Shown: one piece after another, positions 1 through 8,490 of the stretch | Numbering within the stretch: position 1 is the first letter of the stretch | How the letters are laid out: each line of letters begins with the position of its first letter | Origin: JAUSFM01 sp964343705 | GTDB taxonomy: Archaea; Nanobdellota; Nanobdellia; Woesearchaeales; UBA12501 | Direction of reading: 5' to 3' | Assembly: GCA_964343705.1 (NCBI GenBank) | Contig: CAYFJX010000003.1 | Span: 124,001-188,000 of the forward strand | DNA length: 64,000 nucleotides | Notes under the pieces: model-generated | The model's input: the letters and a program-made list of their open reading frames with translations, nothing else | Told to the model about the DNA's origin: nothing | Databases searched by the model: none | Program-made: the position numbers and the translations under genes

Positions 1-2
1 AC

Positions 3-689
3 CTTGAAGCAAAAATGGGTGAAGTTCTTGAGAAAATGAGTGAGCAAAGAAAAGTTGTTGCAGTTACTGACACTATTGACAAGGAAACTCTTCTAGATTC
101 TCCTGACTATGAAGATCAGTTTGATCCACATGTGTGGTTCGATGTTACTATGTGGACCAAATCAGCAGAAGTTGTTCGAGACAGTCTTATTGAGGCAGAT
201 CCAGAACACAAAGCTGACTATGAGGCAAATGCAGCGGCATTCATAGAAAAAATGGAAGCTCTTCACACAGATGTTGATACAAAAACAAAAACAGTTCCTG
301 AAGGACAGCGAGTTCTTGTAACAGCGCACGATGCGTTTAGTTACTTTGGACAAAAGTACGGTTTTGAGGTAAAAGGACTTCAAGGAATTAGTACTGAATC
401 TGAAGCAGGAACAAAAGATGTTGCAGACCTTGCAGACTTTATTGCAGAACGAAAAATCAAAGCTGTCTTTGTTGAATCATCAGTACCACGACGTAATGTT
501 GAAGCACTGCAAGAAGCAGTTGCAGCACGAGACTGGGAAGTCACCATTGGCGGCGAGCTTTTCTCTGACGCAATGGGCGATGAAGGAACAGTTGAAGGAA
601 CCTACCTTGGTATGGTAACTCACAATGTGGATACTATCGTTGGTGCTTTAAACGGTGAAGCTGGATCCACAGGTGAAGCACATGACTAA
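3..689 (+). CDS. Mn/Zn ABC transporter solute-binding protein, 3' part
   Basis: This is the C-terminal part of a cluster A-I (TroA/ZnuA/MntA) metal-binding lipoprotein; the reading frame is open to the window edge, so the N-terminus and signal are missing. It captures Mn(II), Zn(II) or Fe(II) outside the membrane and delivers it to the permease. Visible ligand motifs are DPHVWFD (first His), VTAHDAFSYFG (second His), VFVESSV (Glu) and GGELFSDAMG (Asp). The His-His-Glu-Asp set fits Mn/Fe binding better than Zn, but this is inference. The gene overlaps the ATPase start by 8 nt, so the two are co-transcribed. Confidence 0.9.
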   Translation, partial: LEAKMGEVLEKMSEQRKVVAVTDTIDKETLLDSPDYEDQFDPHVWFDVTMWTKSAEVVRDSLIEADPEHKADYEANAAAFIEKMEALHTDVDTKTKTVPEGQRVLVTAHDAFSYFGQKYGFEVKGLQGISTESEAGTKDVADLADFIAERKIKAVFVESSVPRRNVEALQEAVAARDWEVTIGGELFSDAMGDEGTVEGTYLGMVTHNVDTIVGALNGEAGSTGEAHD

Positions 690-1431
690 AAAGCCTATAG
701 TTGTAGAAGTAGATGATCTCACAGTTGCATATCATGAAAAACCTGTGCTGTGGGACATTGACTTCAAAGTTCCTCAAGGAGTACTACTTGCAATTGTTGG
801 ACCAAATGGTGCTGGAAAAACAACACTTATCAAGAGCATCCTTGGTTTGATCAAGCCAGCAGCAGGACAAGTTCTTGTTAAGGGAAAATCCTATGAAAAA
901 AACCGCAAGCTTGTAGGTTATGTGCCACAGCGTGGCAGTGTTGATTGGGATTTTCCAACAAGTTGTCTTGACGTTGTTATGATGGGTCGCTATGGTGATC
1001 TGGGATGGTTTAAGCGCCCAGGAAAAAAAGAACTGGATGTTGCACTCGCCAGCCTTGAAAAGGTGGGAATGGCAGAGTATGCTGATCGTCAGATCAGTCA
1101 GTTATCAGGTGGCCAACAACAGCGTGTATTTCTTGCACGAGCACTTGCACAAGATGCAGACATCTATTTTATGGATGAACCTTTTGCAGGTGTTGATGCT
1201 GCAACAGAACGGGCAATAGTCGCTATTCTAAAAGAACTGCGAAAAAATGGCAAAACAGTTATTGTTGTACATCATGACTTACAAACAGTAAAAGAGTACT
1301 TTGACTGGGCAATGTTACTTAATGTTCGTCGTATTGCACTCGGTCCTGTGGATAAAGTTATCACAGCAAAAAATCTTCGTGCAGCATATGGTGGGCGTGC
1401 AGCCTTCTTGCAAAAAATGATGCAGGAGTAG
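682..1431 (+). CDS. Mn/Zn ABC transporter ATP-binding protein
   Basis: A 249-residue ABC ATPase that powers metal import. It has a Walker A GPNGAGKTT at residues 40-48, the signature LSGGQQQR at 141-148, Walker B ending in MDEP near 164-167 and an H-loop VHHDL near 196-200. A start at 655 is possible, but ATG 682 has an AGGTGA ribosome site 5 nt upstream and gives the normal family N-terminus, so 682 is preferred. It lies between the binding protein and the two permeases in one operon. The family (MntB/TroB/ZnuC) is clear; the metal is inferred from the neighbouring DtxR-type regulator. Confidence 0.93.
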   Translation: MTKKPIVVEVDDLTVAYHEKPVLWDIDFKVPQGVLLAIVGPNGAGKTTLIKSILGLIKPAAGQVLVKGKSYEKNRKLVGYVPQRGSVDWDFPTSCLDVVMMGRYGDLGWFKRPGKKELDVALASLEKVGMAEYADRQISQLSGGQQQRVFLARALAQDADIYFMDEPFAGVDAATERAIVAILKELRKNGKTVIVVHHDLQTVKEYFDWAMLLNVRRIALGPVDKVITAKNLRAAYGGRAAFLQKMMQE

Positions 1432-1435
1432 GTGC

Positions 1436-2569
1436 ATGATGGATCTTGCAGCTTTAGTATCGGACTACACCTTTCAAATTGTCGCACTAGGTGTAGCTAT
1501 TTTTAGCTTTGTTGCAGGTGGTCTTGGCTCGTTCGCAGTCTTGCGAAAACAAAGTTTGCTTGGTGATGCTATTTCTCACGCAGCATTGCCAGGTATTACA
1601 TTAGCATTTCTTTTAACATTGAGTAAGCATCCTCTTGTTCTACTTTTAGGAGCAGCTATAGCTGGCTGGATCGGAACGCTTGTTATTTCAGTTATAACCT
1701 CTTATACTAAACTCAAAAAAGACGCGGCAATGGGTATTGTCCTTTCAGTATTTTTTGGTATAGGGATTATGTTGTTGACTCTTATTCAAAAAATGCCGCT
1801 TGCAAGTCAAGCAGGACTTGAAAGTTTTTTGTTTGGTAGTGCATCAACACTCCTGAGAAGAGATGTGCATACCATGATTGCACTCAGTGTGATTGTAATA
1901 GTTTTACTGTATCTCTTCTGGAAAGAGTTTAAAATTATCACGTTTGATCCTGACTACGCAGCAACTCTTGGGTTGCCTACACGACGATTAGATATATTAT
2001 TAGTGACCCTCATTGTTGTTGCTATTGTTATTGGTCTTCAAACAGTAGGGGTTGTGCTTATGAGTGCTCTTATTATTGCCCCTGCTGCAGCGGCAAGACA
2101 ATGGACCAATAATCTTGGTCGTATGGTTATTCTAGCTGCAGTGTTTGGTACACTTGGTGGGGTATTGGGTGTTACTGCAAGTAGTCTTAAAACAAACTTA
2201 TCAACTGGTCCTGCTGTAGTGGTCGTTATAAGTGCCATATTTATTGTATCACTTTTGTTTGCTAAAAACAGGGGTATTGTGTGGGATAAAGTACAACATC
2301 TTGCTAATAGAAAGCAAGTACGAATTACAACATCTCTTCTTACCTTGTTGCGATTAGCTGACAACCATAAAGATCCTCATCATGCACACACAGTTACTTC
2401 ATTAAAAGCAATCAACCCCTATGGTGTTGAAAAGGCTATGCACTTACTGGCAAGCGAAGGTTGGGTAACTAAAAAACGAAAAGATTCACAAACTGCATGG
2501 GCACTAACCACTGAAGGAGTTAAAGAAGCAAAAAAACGACTTAGATCATTGGGTGATGCTCCATGGTAG
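1436..2569 (+). CDS. Metal ABC transporter permease with C-terminal winged helix
   Basis: A 377-residue ABC-3 family permease with multiple membrane helices over about residues 1-280. The N-terminal region with LRKQSLLGDAISHAALPG and the later VGVVLMSALIIAPAAAARQ are typical of TroC/MntC/ZnuB. Residues from about 295 to the end form a soluble tail that reads as a winged helix: NPYGVEKAMHLLASEGWV followed by a wing and a helix TTEGVKEAKKRL. Such tails are known on some TroC-like permeases and resemble DtxR DNA-binding domains. An AGGAGT site precedes the start. It overlaps the next permease by 7 nt. Confidence 0.92.
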   Translation: MMDLAALVSDYTFQIVALGVAIFSFVAGGLGSFAVLRKQSLLGDAISHAALPGITLAFLLTLSKHPLVLLLGAAIAGWIGTLVISVITSYTKLKKDAAMGIVLSVFFGIGIMLLTLIQKMPLASQAGLESFLFGSASTLLRRDVHTMIALSVIVIVLLYLFWKEFKIITFDPDYAATLGLPTRRLDILLVTLIVVAIVIGLQTVGVVLMSALIIAPAAAARQWTNNLGRMVILAAVFGTLGGVLGVTASSLKTNLSTGPAVVVVISAIFIVSLLFAKNRGIVWDKVQHLANRKQVRITTSLLTLLRLADNHKDPHHAHTVTSLKAINPYGVEKAMHLLASEGWVTKKRKDSQTAWALTTEGVKEAKKRLRSLGDAPW

Positions 2570-3681
2570 CACTAACTCCTCAAACAGAAATTATTATTCT
2601 TGCATGTGTTGTAGCAGTTGCTTGTGCACTGCCAGGTGTCTTTCTTGTACTGCGAAAAATGGCAATGATGAGTGATGCAATTAGTCATTCTATCTTACTA
2701 GGTATTGTGCTTGCATTCTTCTACACAAAAACACTGGCCTCACCACTTCTTATTCTTGGTGCAACCCTCATGGGACTTATTACTGTTAGTTTGACTGAAA
2801 TGATTTTTAGAACAAAAAAAGTAAAAGAAGACGCATCAATTGGATTGGTGTTCCCCTTTTTGTTTGCTTTTGCAGTGATTTTAATCAACCTCTATGCAAG
2901 TGATGTGCATATTGATACTGACGCAGTGCTGCTTGGTGAAATTGCATTTGCACCATTTAATCGATTGATTCTTAGTGGTGTTGATGTTGGACCACAAGCA
3001 TTATGGGTAATAGGAGCTATATTACTTTTCAATGTAGCCTTCATAAAAACATTTTACAAAGAACTTAAGCTTGCCACCTTTGATCCAGGGCTTGCTGCTT
3101 CACTTGGTTTTTCACCAGCAATAATTCATTATTCTCTCATGGGGATGGTCAGTATTACTGCAGTTGGTTCATTTGACGCAGTAGGAAGCATTCTTGTAGT
3201 GGCACTTATGATTGCCCCGCCTGCGGCAGCGTACATGCTCACACGTTGTTTGTCTTCAATGCTGTATCTAAGTGCGGGTATTGGTGTTCTCTCTGCTATC
3301 ACAGGGTATTTTGTTGCACACATACTTGACGCGTCAATAGCAGGATCAATGGCAGGAATGAGTGGTGTTTTTTTTGGTCTTGTATTATTATTTGCTCCAC
3401 AGCGTGGATTACTTGCAAAAGTCTTGCTGCATTCTCGACAAAAACTGCAATTTGCAATGGAGCTCATGCTTGTTCATTTGCTTCATCATGAAGGTACTGC
3501 GGTTGAAAAACAAGAGAATACTATTATGGACATAAAGCGGCATATGAAATGGTCAGATGTTTTCCGACTACGTGTTATTACCAAGGCTGTGCGTGAAGGA
3601 TTGATAACACGAACAAAGGGGAAATTGTTTTTAACAAACTTGGGGAGAGACACTGCTGTTATGGTCATGAAACGAACATAG
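2563..3681 (+). CDS. Second metal ABC transporter permease with winged-helix tail
   Basis: A 372-residue paralogue of the preceding permease, presumably forming a TroC/TroD-like heterodimer in the membrane. LRKMAMMSDAISHSILLG and SILVVALMIAPPAAAYML mark the ABC-3 fold. The C-terminal 80 residues again leave the membrane and look like a winged helix (FRLRVITKAVREGLITRTKG, then LTNLGRDTAVM). The start codon overlaps the previous stop, indicating translational coupling. What the tails bind, DNA or metal, is not known from sequence. Confidence 0.92.
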   Translation: MVALTPQTEIIILACVVAVACALPGVFLVLRKMAMMSDAISHSILLGIVLAFFYTKTLASPLLILGATLMGLITVSLTEMIFRTKKVKEDASIGLVFPFLFAFAVILINLYASDVHIDTDAVLLGEIAFAPFNRLILSGVDVGPQALWVIGAILLFNVAFIKTFYKELKLATFDPGLAASLGFSPAIIHYSLMGMVSITAVGSFDAVGSILVVALMIAPPAAAYMLTRCLSSMLYLSAGIGVLSAITGYFVAHILDASIAGSMAGMSGVFFGLVLLFAPQRGLLAKVLLHSRQKLQFAMELMLVHLLHHEGTAVEKQENTIMDIKRHMKWSDVFRLRVITKAVREGLITRTKGKLFLTNLGRDTAVMVMKRT

Positions 3682-3689
3682 GAGGGTGT

Positions 3690-4100
3690 ATGGCAAAAAA
3701 GAGAATAACACAAACAAAAGAAGATTATATTCGAGCTATTTACTTGTTTAAAGAAAAATCAGGCAAAGATATTCGAGCAGTAGAACTCGCTGCAGATCTT
3801 GGCTTGGCAAAATCAACTATTTCTGAACGCTTGCGTGAACTTGCAGCGCAAAAACTGATTAAAGAACAATACTCAGCTATTGAGCTCACAAAAAAAGGTC
3901 ATGACCTTGCCAAGATGCTTACTTACAAGCACCGAATTATAGAAGTCTTTCTTCATACTATTCTGAAAATGCCTAAGGAGAAAATCCATGACGAGGCGCA
4001 TCGTCTTGAACACGCGTTTAGTGACGAAGCAATAAAAAAGCTAGCAAAGCTGGTGGGTAATCCAAAAACTGATCCTCATGGGGAAATTATACCAAAGTAG
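3690..4100 (+). CDS. DtxR/MntR-family metal-dependent repressor
   Basis: A 136-residue regulator with an N-terminal winged helix (TQTKEDYIRAIYLFKE, then AKSTISERLRELAAQKLI) and a metal-binding/dimerisation domain containing HDEAHRLEHAFSDEAIKKL and a C-terminal DPHGEIIPK. The length matches MntR and lacks the SH3-like domain of DtxR. The position usually occupied by Cys or Glu before the EH motif reads His here. An AGGAGGG ribosome site lies just upstream, and it follows the permease by 8 nt, so it probably represses its own transporter operon when Mn or Fe is sufficient. Confidence 0.93.
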   Translation: MAKKRITQTKEDYIRAIYLFKEKSGKDIRAVELAADLGLAKSTISERLRELAAQKLIKEQYSAIELTKKGHDLAKMLTYKHRIIEVFLHTILKMPKEKIHDEAHRLEHAFSDEAIKKLAKLVGNPKTDPHGEIIPK

Positions 4101-4102
4101 TT

Positions 4103-4870
4103 TTATTGCTGTTGTTGCAGCGAAGCTCGTAGTTCTTGATACTCAGCATCACTATGAAATTTTATTGCATGTATGTATTCGAGTGGCACCACTTTGTTGG
4201 GTTCTGTGAGAATGCCGCTATCATTGCAATCATCAAGGCGTAGATCAAAATCATACATTACACGCTCATGAAATCCAATTTGTACTCCTTCTCGTTGCAA
4301 TACTTGTATGAGAAGTTCTCTAAATTGCTTGTCTGTAAATCCTTGTTCACGTGCAATATCAAGGTGTCCATGTGCAGGATCAGTTCTAACAACTTGTCCG
4401 TCATTGTCAATATATTCTCCTACAAACGTGTAAGCATTTCTTGTATCATTTGGATCCTCTTCAAACAACCAAAAACCAGCGTCATCAAACTCATAAACTA
4501 ATTTAAAACCATTTCGGTAAAAATAGTCAATAATCGCATGTTCTTTTGCATACGGTCTAAATAAGTTAATTATCTCTTGAGGTGTTTTTGGAGCACCTTT
4601 ACCATTAAGTGTTGATATCTCAGCAGGGTCAACAACACTTGGGAAGGGAGAGAATTGAACTTGCCACTTTTGTCCTGAAAAATGTGGTACTGCTCCACCT
4701 ACTCGTAAGTATTTTTCAAGATTCTCAATGCTTGTTCCACGAACACCTACAACTTCAGAATCATCTAGGCTTCTTGTTCTCCATACTTCAAGAAGTGCAA
4801 GTGCATTAAACACTTGTCTATCGACGCTCTGCTTCCCCTCCCAGACATATTCAGGTGTTTCTTCGCTCAT
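4103..4870 (-). CDS. Hypothetical protein, possible ADP-ribosyltransferase-like fold
   Basis: A 255-residue soluble protein that I do not recognise by family. It has GVRGTSIENLEKYLRVGGAV near residues 42-61 and a C-terminal VVPLEYIHAIKF. The first motif (R-G-T-S, then a helix and a Gly pair) and the last (a P-x-x-Y/I strand) faintly resemble ART-fold enzymes such as KptA or DarT, where an Arg/His-Gly-Thr opens the NAD site and a V/I-P-x-x-I motif closes the domain. This is weak evidence and no catalytic Glu can be placed. It is convergent with the MntR gene and has no signal peptide or membrane helix. Confidence 0.6.
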   Translation of the reverse strand: MSEETPEYVWEGKQSVDRQVFNALALLEVWRTRSLDDSEVVGVRGTSIENLEKYLRVGGAVPHFSGQKWQVQFSPFPSVVDPAEISTLNGKGAPKTPQEIINLFRPYAKEHAIIDYFYRNGFKLVYEFDDAGFWLFEEDPNDTRNAYTFVGEYIDNDGQVVRTDPAHGHLDIAREQGFTDKQFRELLIQVLQREGVQIGFHERVMYDFDLRLDDCNDSGILTEPNKVVPLEYIHAIKFHSDAEYQELRASLQQQQ

Positions 4871-4915
4871 GTGCGTTTGGAGAAGGAGGTTATTATTAAG
4901 CTTTACTGGTTTATA

Positions 4916-5572
4916 TCATCTTGATTTTTCTACTCCGATTTTTTTACAATATTTTTTCACCGGACATTTACTACAAAAAGGAGAGATGGGTCTACAAATG
5001 TTTTGTCCAAGTGCGACTAACATCATATTTATTTCCTGCCAGTATATTGGGGGTAATTTTTTTCTTAATGTCATCTCAGTTTCATAAGGGTTTCTTGTTT
5101 TTATGTAACCAAATCTATTAAAAATTCTATGGCAATGAACATCCACACACATTCCTGGTTTTCTAAAGCCAACTGCAACAACAAGGTTTGCTGTTTTCCT
5201 TCCAACACCTGGAAGTTCACAAAGCTCCTCGACAGTTTCTGGTAATACTCCATTGAATTTTTCTTGCAGAACCTCTGGCAATTGTTTGAGGTGTTTTGCT
5301 TTTGTTTTGTAAAACCCAACTGGGTAAATGAGCTCAGCAATTTCTTCAACACTCAACTTTTTCAGGTCTGCTACTTTGTTAACTTTTGCAAATAATTTTA
5401 CACACACTTTGGCAGTAGTTTCATCCTTTGTTCGCGCAGAAAGAATAGTTGCCATAAGAACTTTTTCAGGATCATTGGTCTGTATTTCAATAAGTTCAGC
5501 AACTGGGACGTTCCACTTGGTAACTTCCTTTTTTAGAATTCTTACCACTGCACCTATATCTACTTGGGTCAT
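4916..5572 (-). CDS. nth: Endonuclease III (DNA glycosylase/AP lyase)
   Basis: A 218-residue HhH-GPD base-excision repair enzyme that removes oxidised pyrimidines and cleaves at abasic sites. The helix-hairpin-helix LPGVGRKTA at 120-128 contains the catalytic Lys126, and VDVHCHR supplies the catalytic Asp144. The C-terminal C-x6-C-x2-C-x5-C (Cys193, 200, 203, 209) binds the [4Fe-4S] cluster. The length fits the family. No operon partner is obvious. Confidence 0.95.
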   Translation of the reverse strand: MTQVDIGAVVRILKKEVTKWNVPVAELIEIQTNDPEKVLMATILSARTKDETTAKVCVKLFAKVNKVADLKKLSVEEIAELIYPVGFYKTKAKHLKQLPEVLQEKFNGVLPETVEELCELPGVGRKTANLVVAVGFRKPGMCVDVHCHRIFNRFGYIKTRNPYETEMTLRKKLPPIYWQEINMMLVALGQNICRPISPFCSKCPVKKYCKKIGVEKSR

Positions 5573-5597
5573 AGAAAAAATAAAAGAATGTGTGCTT

Positions 5598-5738
5598 TTA
5601 TAGTTTTAGTTTCTTTTTAACCTTCTTTACAAAGCGTGATTTACTTCCTTTTTTAGCACGTGATTTTAACACTGACTTTGCAAACGGGTCTGTAAGAAGT
5701 TTGTTGTTACTCTTTGCTTTAGCTCTTTTTTTTGCCAT
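5598..5738 (-). CDS. Small basic protein, 46 residues
   Basis: A short open frame starting MAKKRAKAKSNN and ending in a Lys-rich tail, rich in Lys, Arg and Ser throughout. A GAGGTG ribosome site lies 5 nt before the ATG, the same signal used by other genes here, which is the main reason to call it. Similar Lys-rich proteins starting MAK occur at 56820 and 59045. It could bind nucleic acid or ribosomes; no family is recognised. Confidence 0.65.
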   Translation of the reverse strand: MAKKRAKAKSNNKLLTDPFAKSVLKSRAKKGSKSRFVKKVKKKLKL

Positions 5739-5786
5739 GCTGACACCTCGAGAATGACAAGGACAATTGAGTATAAAAAGTTTTTC

Positions 5787-6041
5787 TTAATACTTAATCT
5801 GAACCAGTCCCTGTTTGATTTGGCACTGGCATGCAAGTCTGTTCTTGCCATCAACACCCATGCTTTCTTCTGCTTCACTCCTCTCAGTTAAATTTTCCAT
5901 GCCCTCTTCTACTTCAACAAGACACGTACCACAGAGTCCATTTTCACATCCAAAAGGGATTCCTGCTTCTTTGCAAGCATCCTTGAGCGGACCACCATCT
6001 GGGATTTCTTTTTCTATATCATTTACTTTGAGTGTTGCCAT
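5787..6041 (-). CDS. [2Fe-2S] plant-type ferredoxin
   Basis: An 84-residue electron carrier. The CENGLCGTC motif (C-x4-C-x2-C) and a later ACQC give the four cluster-binding Cys of the plant/adrenodoxin-type fold. A TTG start 15 nt upstream is possible, but ATG 6041 lies 26-27 nt from the centre of a TATA box at 6064-6072, the spacing for a leaderless transcript, and gives the expected first beta strand. The divergent HTH gene at 6094 appears to use the same box. The electron partner is unknown. Confidence 0.92.
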   Translation of the reverse strand: MATLKVNDIEKEIPDGGPLKDACKEAGIPFGCENGLCGTCLVEVEEGMENLTERSEAEESMGVDGKNRLACQCQIKQGLVQIKY

Positions 6042-6063
6042 AGATGCCCTGGACAAGAGTACC

Positions 6064-6072
6064 TTTATATAT
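6064..6072. promoter_or_regulatory. Shared TATA box for divergent genes 6041(-) and 6094(+)
   Basis: The sequence TTTATATAT reads as a TATA element on both strands. Its centre at about 6067.5 is 26.5 bp from the ATG of the ferredoxin (6041, minus) and 26.5 bp from the ATG of the HTH gene (6094, plus). No second TATA-like element is visible in the 52 bp between them, so both leaderless transcripts probably start from this box. Confidence 0.7.
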
Positions 6073-6093
6073 CTTACTCATCTACAAGCTGTT

Positions 6094-6672
6094 ATGGTGG
6101 GTAATATTCCTCATTTTAGAGACTTAGACGTGCTTAGAACATTCTTAGTGCTTGCGTCCTCGCAAGGTATTAGCAGGCAAGAACTTGTCAAGCGTCTTGA
6201 ACTTGGTGAAGGAACTGTGCGAAGTATCCTGGATATTCTTAAACAAAAAAAGTGCATAGTCTCGACACAGCAGGGCCATATCCTTACTCCAAAAGGTGAT
6301 GCTTTGCATCAGTCTTTGCTTTCTGTTATGTCAGCTCCGCGAAGTATTGTTCTTCACCCATACAAAGATTTGAAGAGCACTGGCATTGTGTACAAAAATC
6401 AGCTTACTATTAATTACAAATTGCGTGATCATGCTGTAAAAAATGGTGCTGAGGGTGCTGTTCTTCTTCCTTGCAAAAATAATGCGCTTGAAGTTGGTTT
6501 TGAGTGTACTGAGGATTTTAATTATCTGCGTGAACATTTTTCTGAGTTAGAAGATGGTCACACACTTATTACAACATTTTCAGAAAGCACGCGAAATGCA
6601 GAGGCGAGTGCCTTGGCTGTTGTGCTTGAAGTTAGTGAAGAAATGAAAAAGGTTGTGCATCAGCTTCACTAG
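6094..6672 (+). CDS. HTH protein with DUF4443-like C-terminal domain
   Basis: A 192-residue probable transcription regulator. The N-terminal 75 residues form a winged helix (GISRQELVKRLELGEGTVRS, then LKQKKCIVSTQQGHILTPKG). The C-terminal part (about 90-190) is an alpha/beta domain resembling the archaeal DUF4443 family, an assignment from memory of the family. The open frame extends upstream to 5815, but that part is antisense to the ferredoxin; ATG 6094 fits the TATA box at 6064-6072 and gives a normal start. Confidence 0.8.
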   Translation: MVGNIPHFRDLDVLRTFLVLASSQGISRQELVKRLELGEGTVRSILDILKQKKCIVSTQQGHILTPKGDALHQSLLSVMSAPRSIVLHPYKDLKSTGIVYKNQLTINYKLRDHAVKNGAEGAVLLPCKNNALEVGFECTEDFNYLREHFSELEDGHTLITTFSESTRNAEASALAVVLEVSEEMKKVVHQLH

Positions 6673-6845
6673 CACATGTGACTTTTTTTGATTATAGAAA
6701 ATGATGCCCGCTAATACCCCTCACTTTAGTGTGGGGATAACAGAAATGTAGTTATGCATTTCCAGGATAGTAAACGCAAGGCGTTTATTATAGGCCGAGT
6801 CAAAAGTAGAAAGAGGCATTTCCATTATTTCATCTTTTCACCAGT

Positions 6846-7823
6846 TCAGGAAGAATATGCATTTGAGGGGGGCAGGTTTTTTTGTTCTGGGAGTCTTAGT
6901 TTTTTCATGACTCTTTGCCATAACAAGCCCATGTAATGTTTTCTTCCACAAGGGGTTCTTTTGAATGTTTTCGCAAGCATATCATAGTTTCTCTTTTCAA
7001 CATGTGATAACAATTCCAATGGTTTGTGGCGCTCTAGCATTTGATCAAAACCTCTTTCTTTTTCGTTGTGGATTTTCCAGTATTCCACATAATCACCATC
7101 AAATCCTTCAAGTATTGCTGTCATAAACGCTGCTCCTTCAGGCCGATCTCGTACTGGGTAGGTGTTTTGCAAGAAGATGCAATCTGCTGTATGGTGATTG
7201 TGGTCCAGATTAGTTACATTTCTATACACCATTGACCTAACCTTTGATCCTGGAAGTATCGCTGTATGCAGGCCAGTATTGTTTCCCTCTATGTTGTTAA
7301 GAAGGAGTAGACCTACGCGTCCTCTTTCACCGACACCTACAGCAGTGAGGTTTCCTTGTATGTCTGATGCTGCTAGTATGTCTGCCTTGCCATATGAACC
7401 TGCATGGTCAAAGATTCTGTCAGCTTGCAGGTTCTTTACAATAACCTCATCAAGGTCATGCGCTAAAAAGAAAAGATAATCAAATCGTTCACCTTTTCCT
7501 TCAATTACAATACGTGTTGCCTCTTTTTTTTCTCTATGACGCTGCGTTACATGGTCGGCAAGGACAGCAGAAAATAGTCCTAATGCTCTGGCAGATTGGG
7601 TATCCTCATACGCAGGTTCACTACCTCGAGCAAGAACAAAACCAGCTACATCATCTGGGCTAGGGTGGTTTTTTCTTCTTTCAAGTTCTCCCTCTAGTGT
7701 ACGGCGCATGGTTGAGTAGGTTAGCAGTATTTCTCGTGTTGGTCCAGTAACTCGTGCAGAAGAAAATCGTTCTGCAAAGTCATAACTTAATCTAATAAGG
7801 GTATCAATAACATTATGTGTCAT
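6846..7823 (-). CDS. Hypothetical protein, 325 residues
   Basis: I do not recognise this soluble alpha/beta protein. The N-terminus is helical (NVIDTLIRLSYDFAERF) with a basic stretch, the middle has FDYLFFLAHDLDEVIVKNL and HAGSYGKADILAASDIQGNL, and the region NVTNLDHNHHTADCIFLQNT is His-rich and could bind metal. A TATA-like TTATATAA centred about 26 nt upstream of the ATG supports the start as leaderless. The plus-strand frame at its 3' end is a shadow. Confidence 0.75.
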   Translation of the reverse strand: MTHNVIDTLIRLSYDFAERFSSARVTGPTREILLTYSTMRRTLEGELERRKNHPSPDDVAGFVLARGSEPAYEDTQSARALGLFSAVLADHVTQRHREKKEATRIVIEGKGERFDYLFFLAHDLDEVIVKNLQADRIFDHAGSYGKADILAASDIQGNLTAVGVGERGRVGLLLLNNIEGNNTGLHTAILPGSKVRSMVYRNVTNLDHNHHTADCIFLQNTYPVRDRPEGAAFMTAILEGFDGDYVEYWKIHNEKERGFDQMLERHKPLELLSHVEKRNYDMLAKTFKRTPCGRKHYMGLLWQRVMKKLRLPEQKNLPPSNAYSS

Positions 7824-7892
7824 CTCAGAAGAGAGGGGGAAGTCTTATATAATTTTTTGTAGTATGTGGCTATACTATGCTGCATTGCACAG

Positions 7893-8168
7893 CTAACCAA
7901 TGGTCCGTCTGACATCAATAACATCAACAGACTGAACACCTTCAATTTCAGAAATTTCTTTTTCCAGGTCGTCTGGTGATCCTTTGCCTTCATCAAGAAC
8001 AAACATTGGTTTTAGGCACTTAAGTCCAAATGCAACAGGTTCTGTTTCACACTTTCCCCAATCTGCGCCAAATTGTTCAACTAATTTTTTTGCTTGTTCT
8101 TCTATTTGTGCCAGGTCAACTTCAGGACTTGCAGGCATAATTTTTAATGTGAGAATAACGCTTGCCAT
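7893..8168 (-). CDS. ef1B: Translation elongation factor aEF1-beta
   Basis: A 91-residue archaeal EF-1 beta, the guanine-nucleotide exchange factor for aEF1-alpha. It consists only of the C-terminal exchange domain of the eukaryotic protein: VILTLKIMPASPEVDL, FGLKCLKPMFVLDE and the terminal IEGVQSVDVIDVRR are characteristic. A CGAGGT ribosome site is upstream. It follows the zinc-ribbon gene by 21 nt; the pairing of these two genes is common in archaea and suggests a shared translational role. Confidence 0.95.
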   Translation of the reverse strand: MASVILTLKIMPASPEVDLAQIEEQAKKLVEQFGADWGKCETEPVAFGLKCLKPMFVLDEGKGSPDDLEKEISEIEGVQSVDVIDVRRTIG

Positions 8169-8189
8169 AATACTACCTCGTTCTTTAGA

Positions 8190-8357
8190 TTAGTTTGGAC
8201 CAGTAAAGTCACATTTTGTACAGGTGTACTGAGCAACAATACGTCGGCACTTACCACATCGGATGATTTCTTCATCACACTTTGGGCAAGGGAAACGTGC
8301 TACTTCTTTTGCACCTGCGATCTTTGTTTTACATGATGAGCATTGTAGTTCTTTCAT
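8190..8357 (-). CDS. Small zinc-ribbon protein (HVO_2753/COG2888 type)
   Basis: A 55-residue protein with four Cys pairs: CSSC (6-9), CPKC (24-27), CGKC (34-37) and CTKC (46-49), able to bind two zinc ions. It matches the predicted archaeal RNA-binding zinc-ribbon family, which is widely linked to translation genes; here aEF1-beta lies directly downstream. The TATA box TTTATAAA at 8381-8388 is about 27 nt from the ATG, indicating a leaderless mRNA. Confidence 0.9.
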   Translation of the reverse strand: MKELQCSSCKTKIAGAKEVARFPCPKCDEEIIRCGKCRRIVAQYTCTKCDFTGPN

Positions 8358-8380
8358 AGGACTTGCAGATTTGCCAGTGG

Positions 8381-8388
8381 TTTATAAA
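8381..8388 (-). promoter_or_regulatory. TATA box of the zinc-ribbon/aEF1-beta operon
   Basis: TTTATAAA centred about 27 nt upstream of the ATG at 8357, consistent with leaderless initiation of the two-gene transcript. Confidence 0.7.
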
Positions 8389-8490
8389 GCTTTTGGAATG
8401 TGCCCATAGTGCCTCAAATCCCTTAATTTAGCCCTTTGAAGTAGTGAATAAGGGGAAGTTATATAAACAACTGAAGCCTCCCTTTCTGTT

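Noticed and set aside
5815..6093. N-terminal extension of the HTH gene reading through the ferredoxin
   Set aside because: It is antisense to a clear ferredoxin, and a TATA box places the start at 6094.
6673..6760. Possible C/D box RNA (ATGATG followed by a small hairpin)
   Set aside because: No CUGA D-box or guide-like layout could be found; the CCCC/GGGG hairpin is short and mismatched.
6754..6936. Small plus-strand frame
   Set aside because: It overlaps the end of the 325-residue minus-strand gene, has no ribosome site, and its composition looks like antisense sequence.
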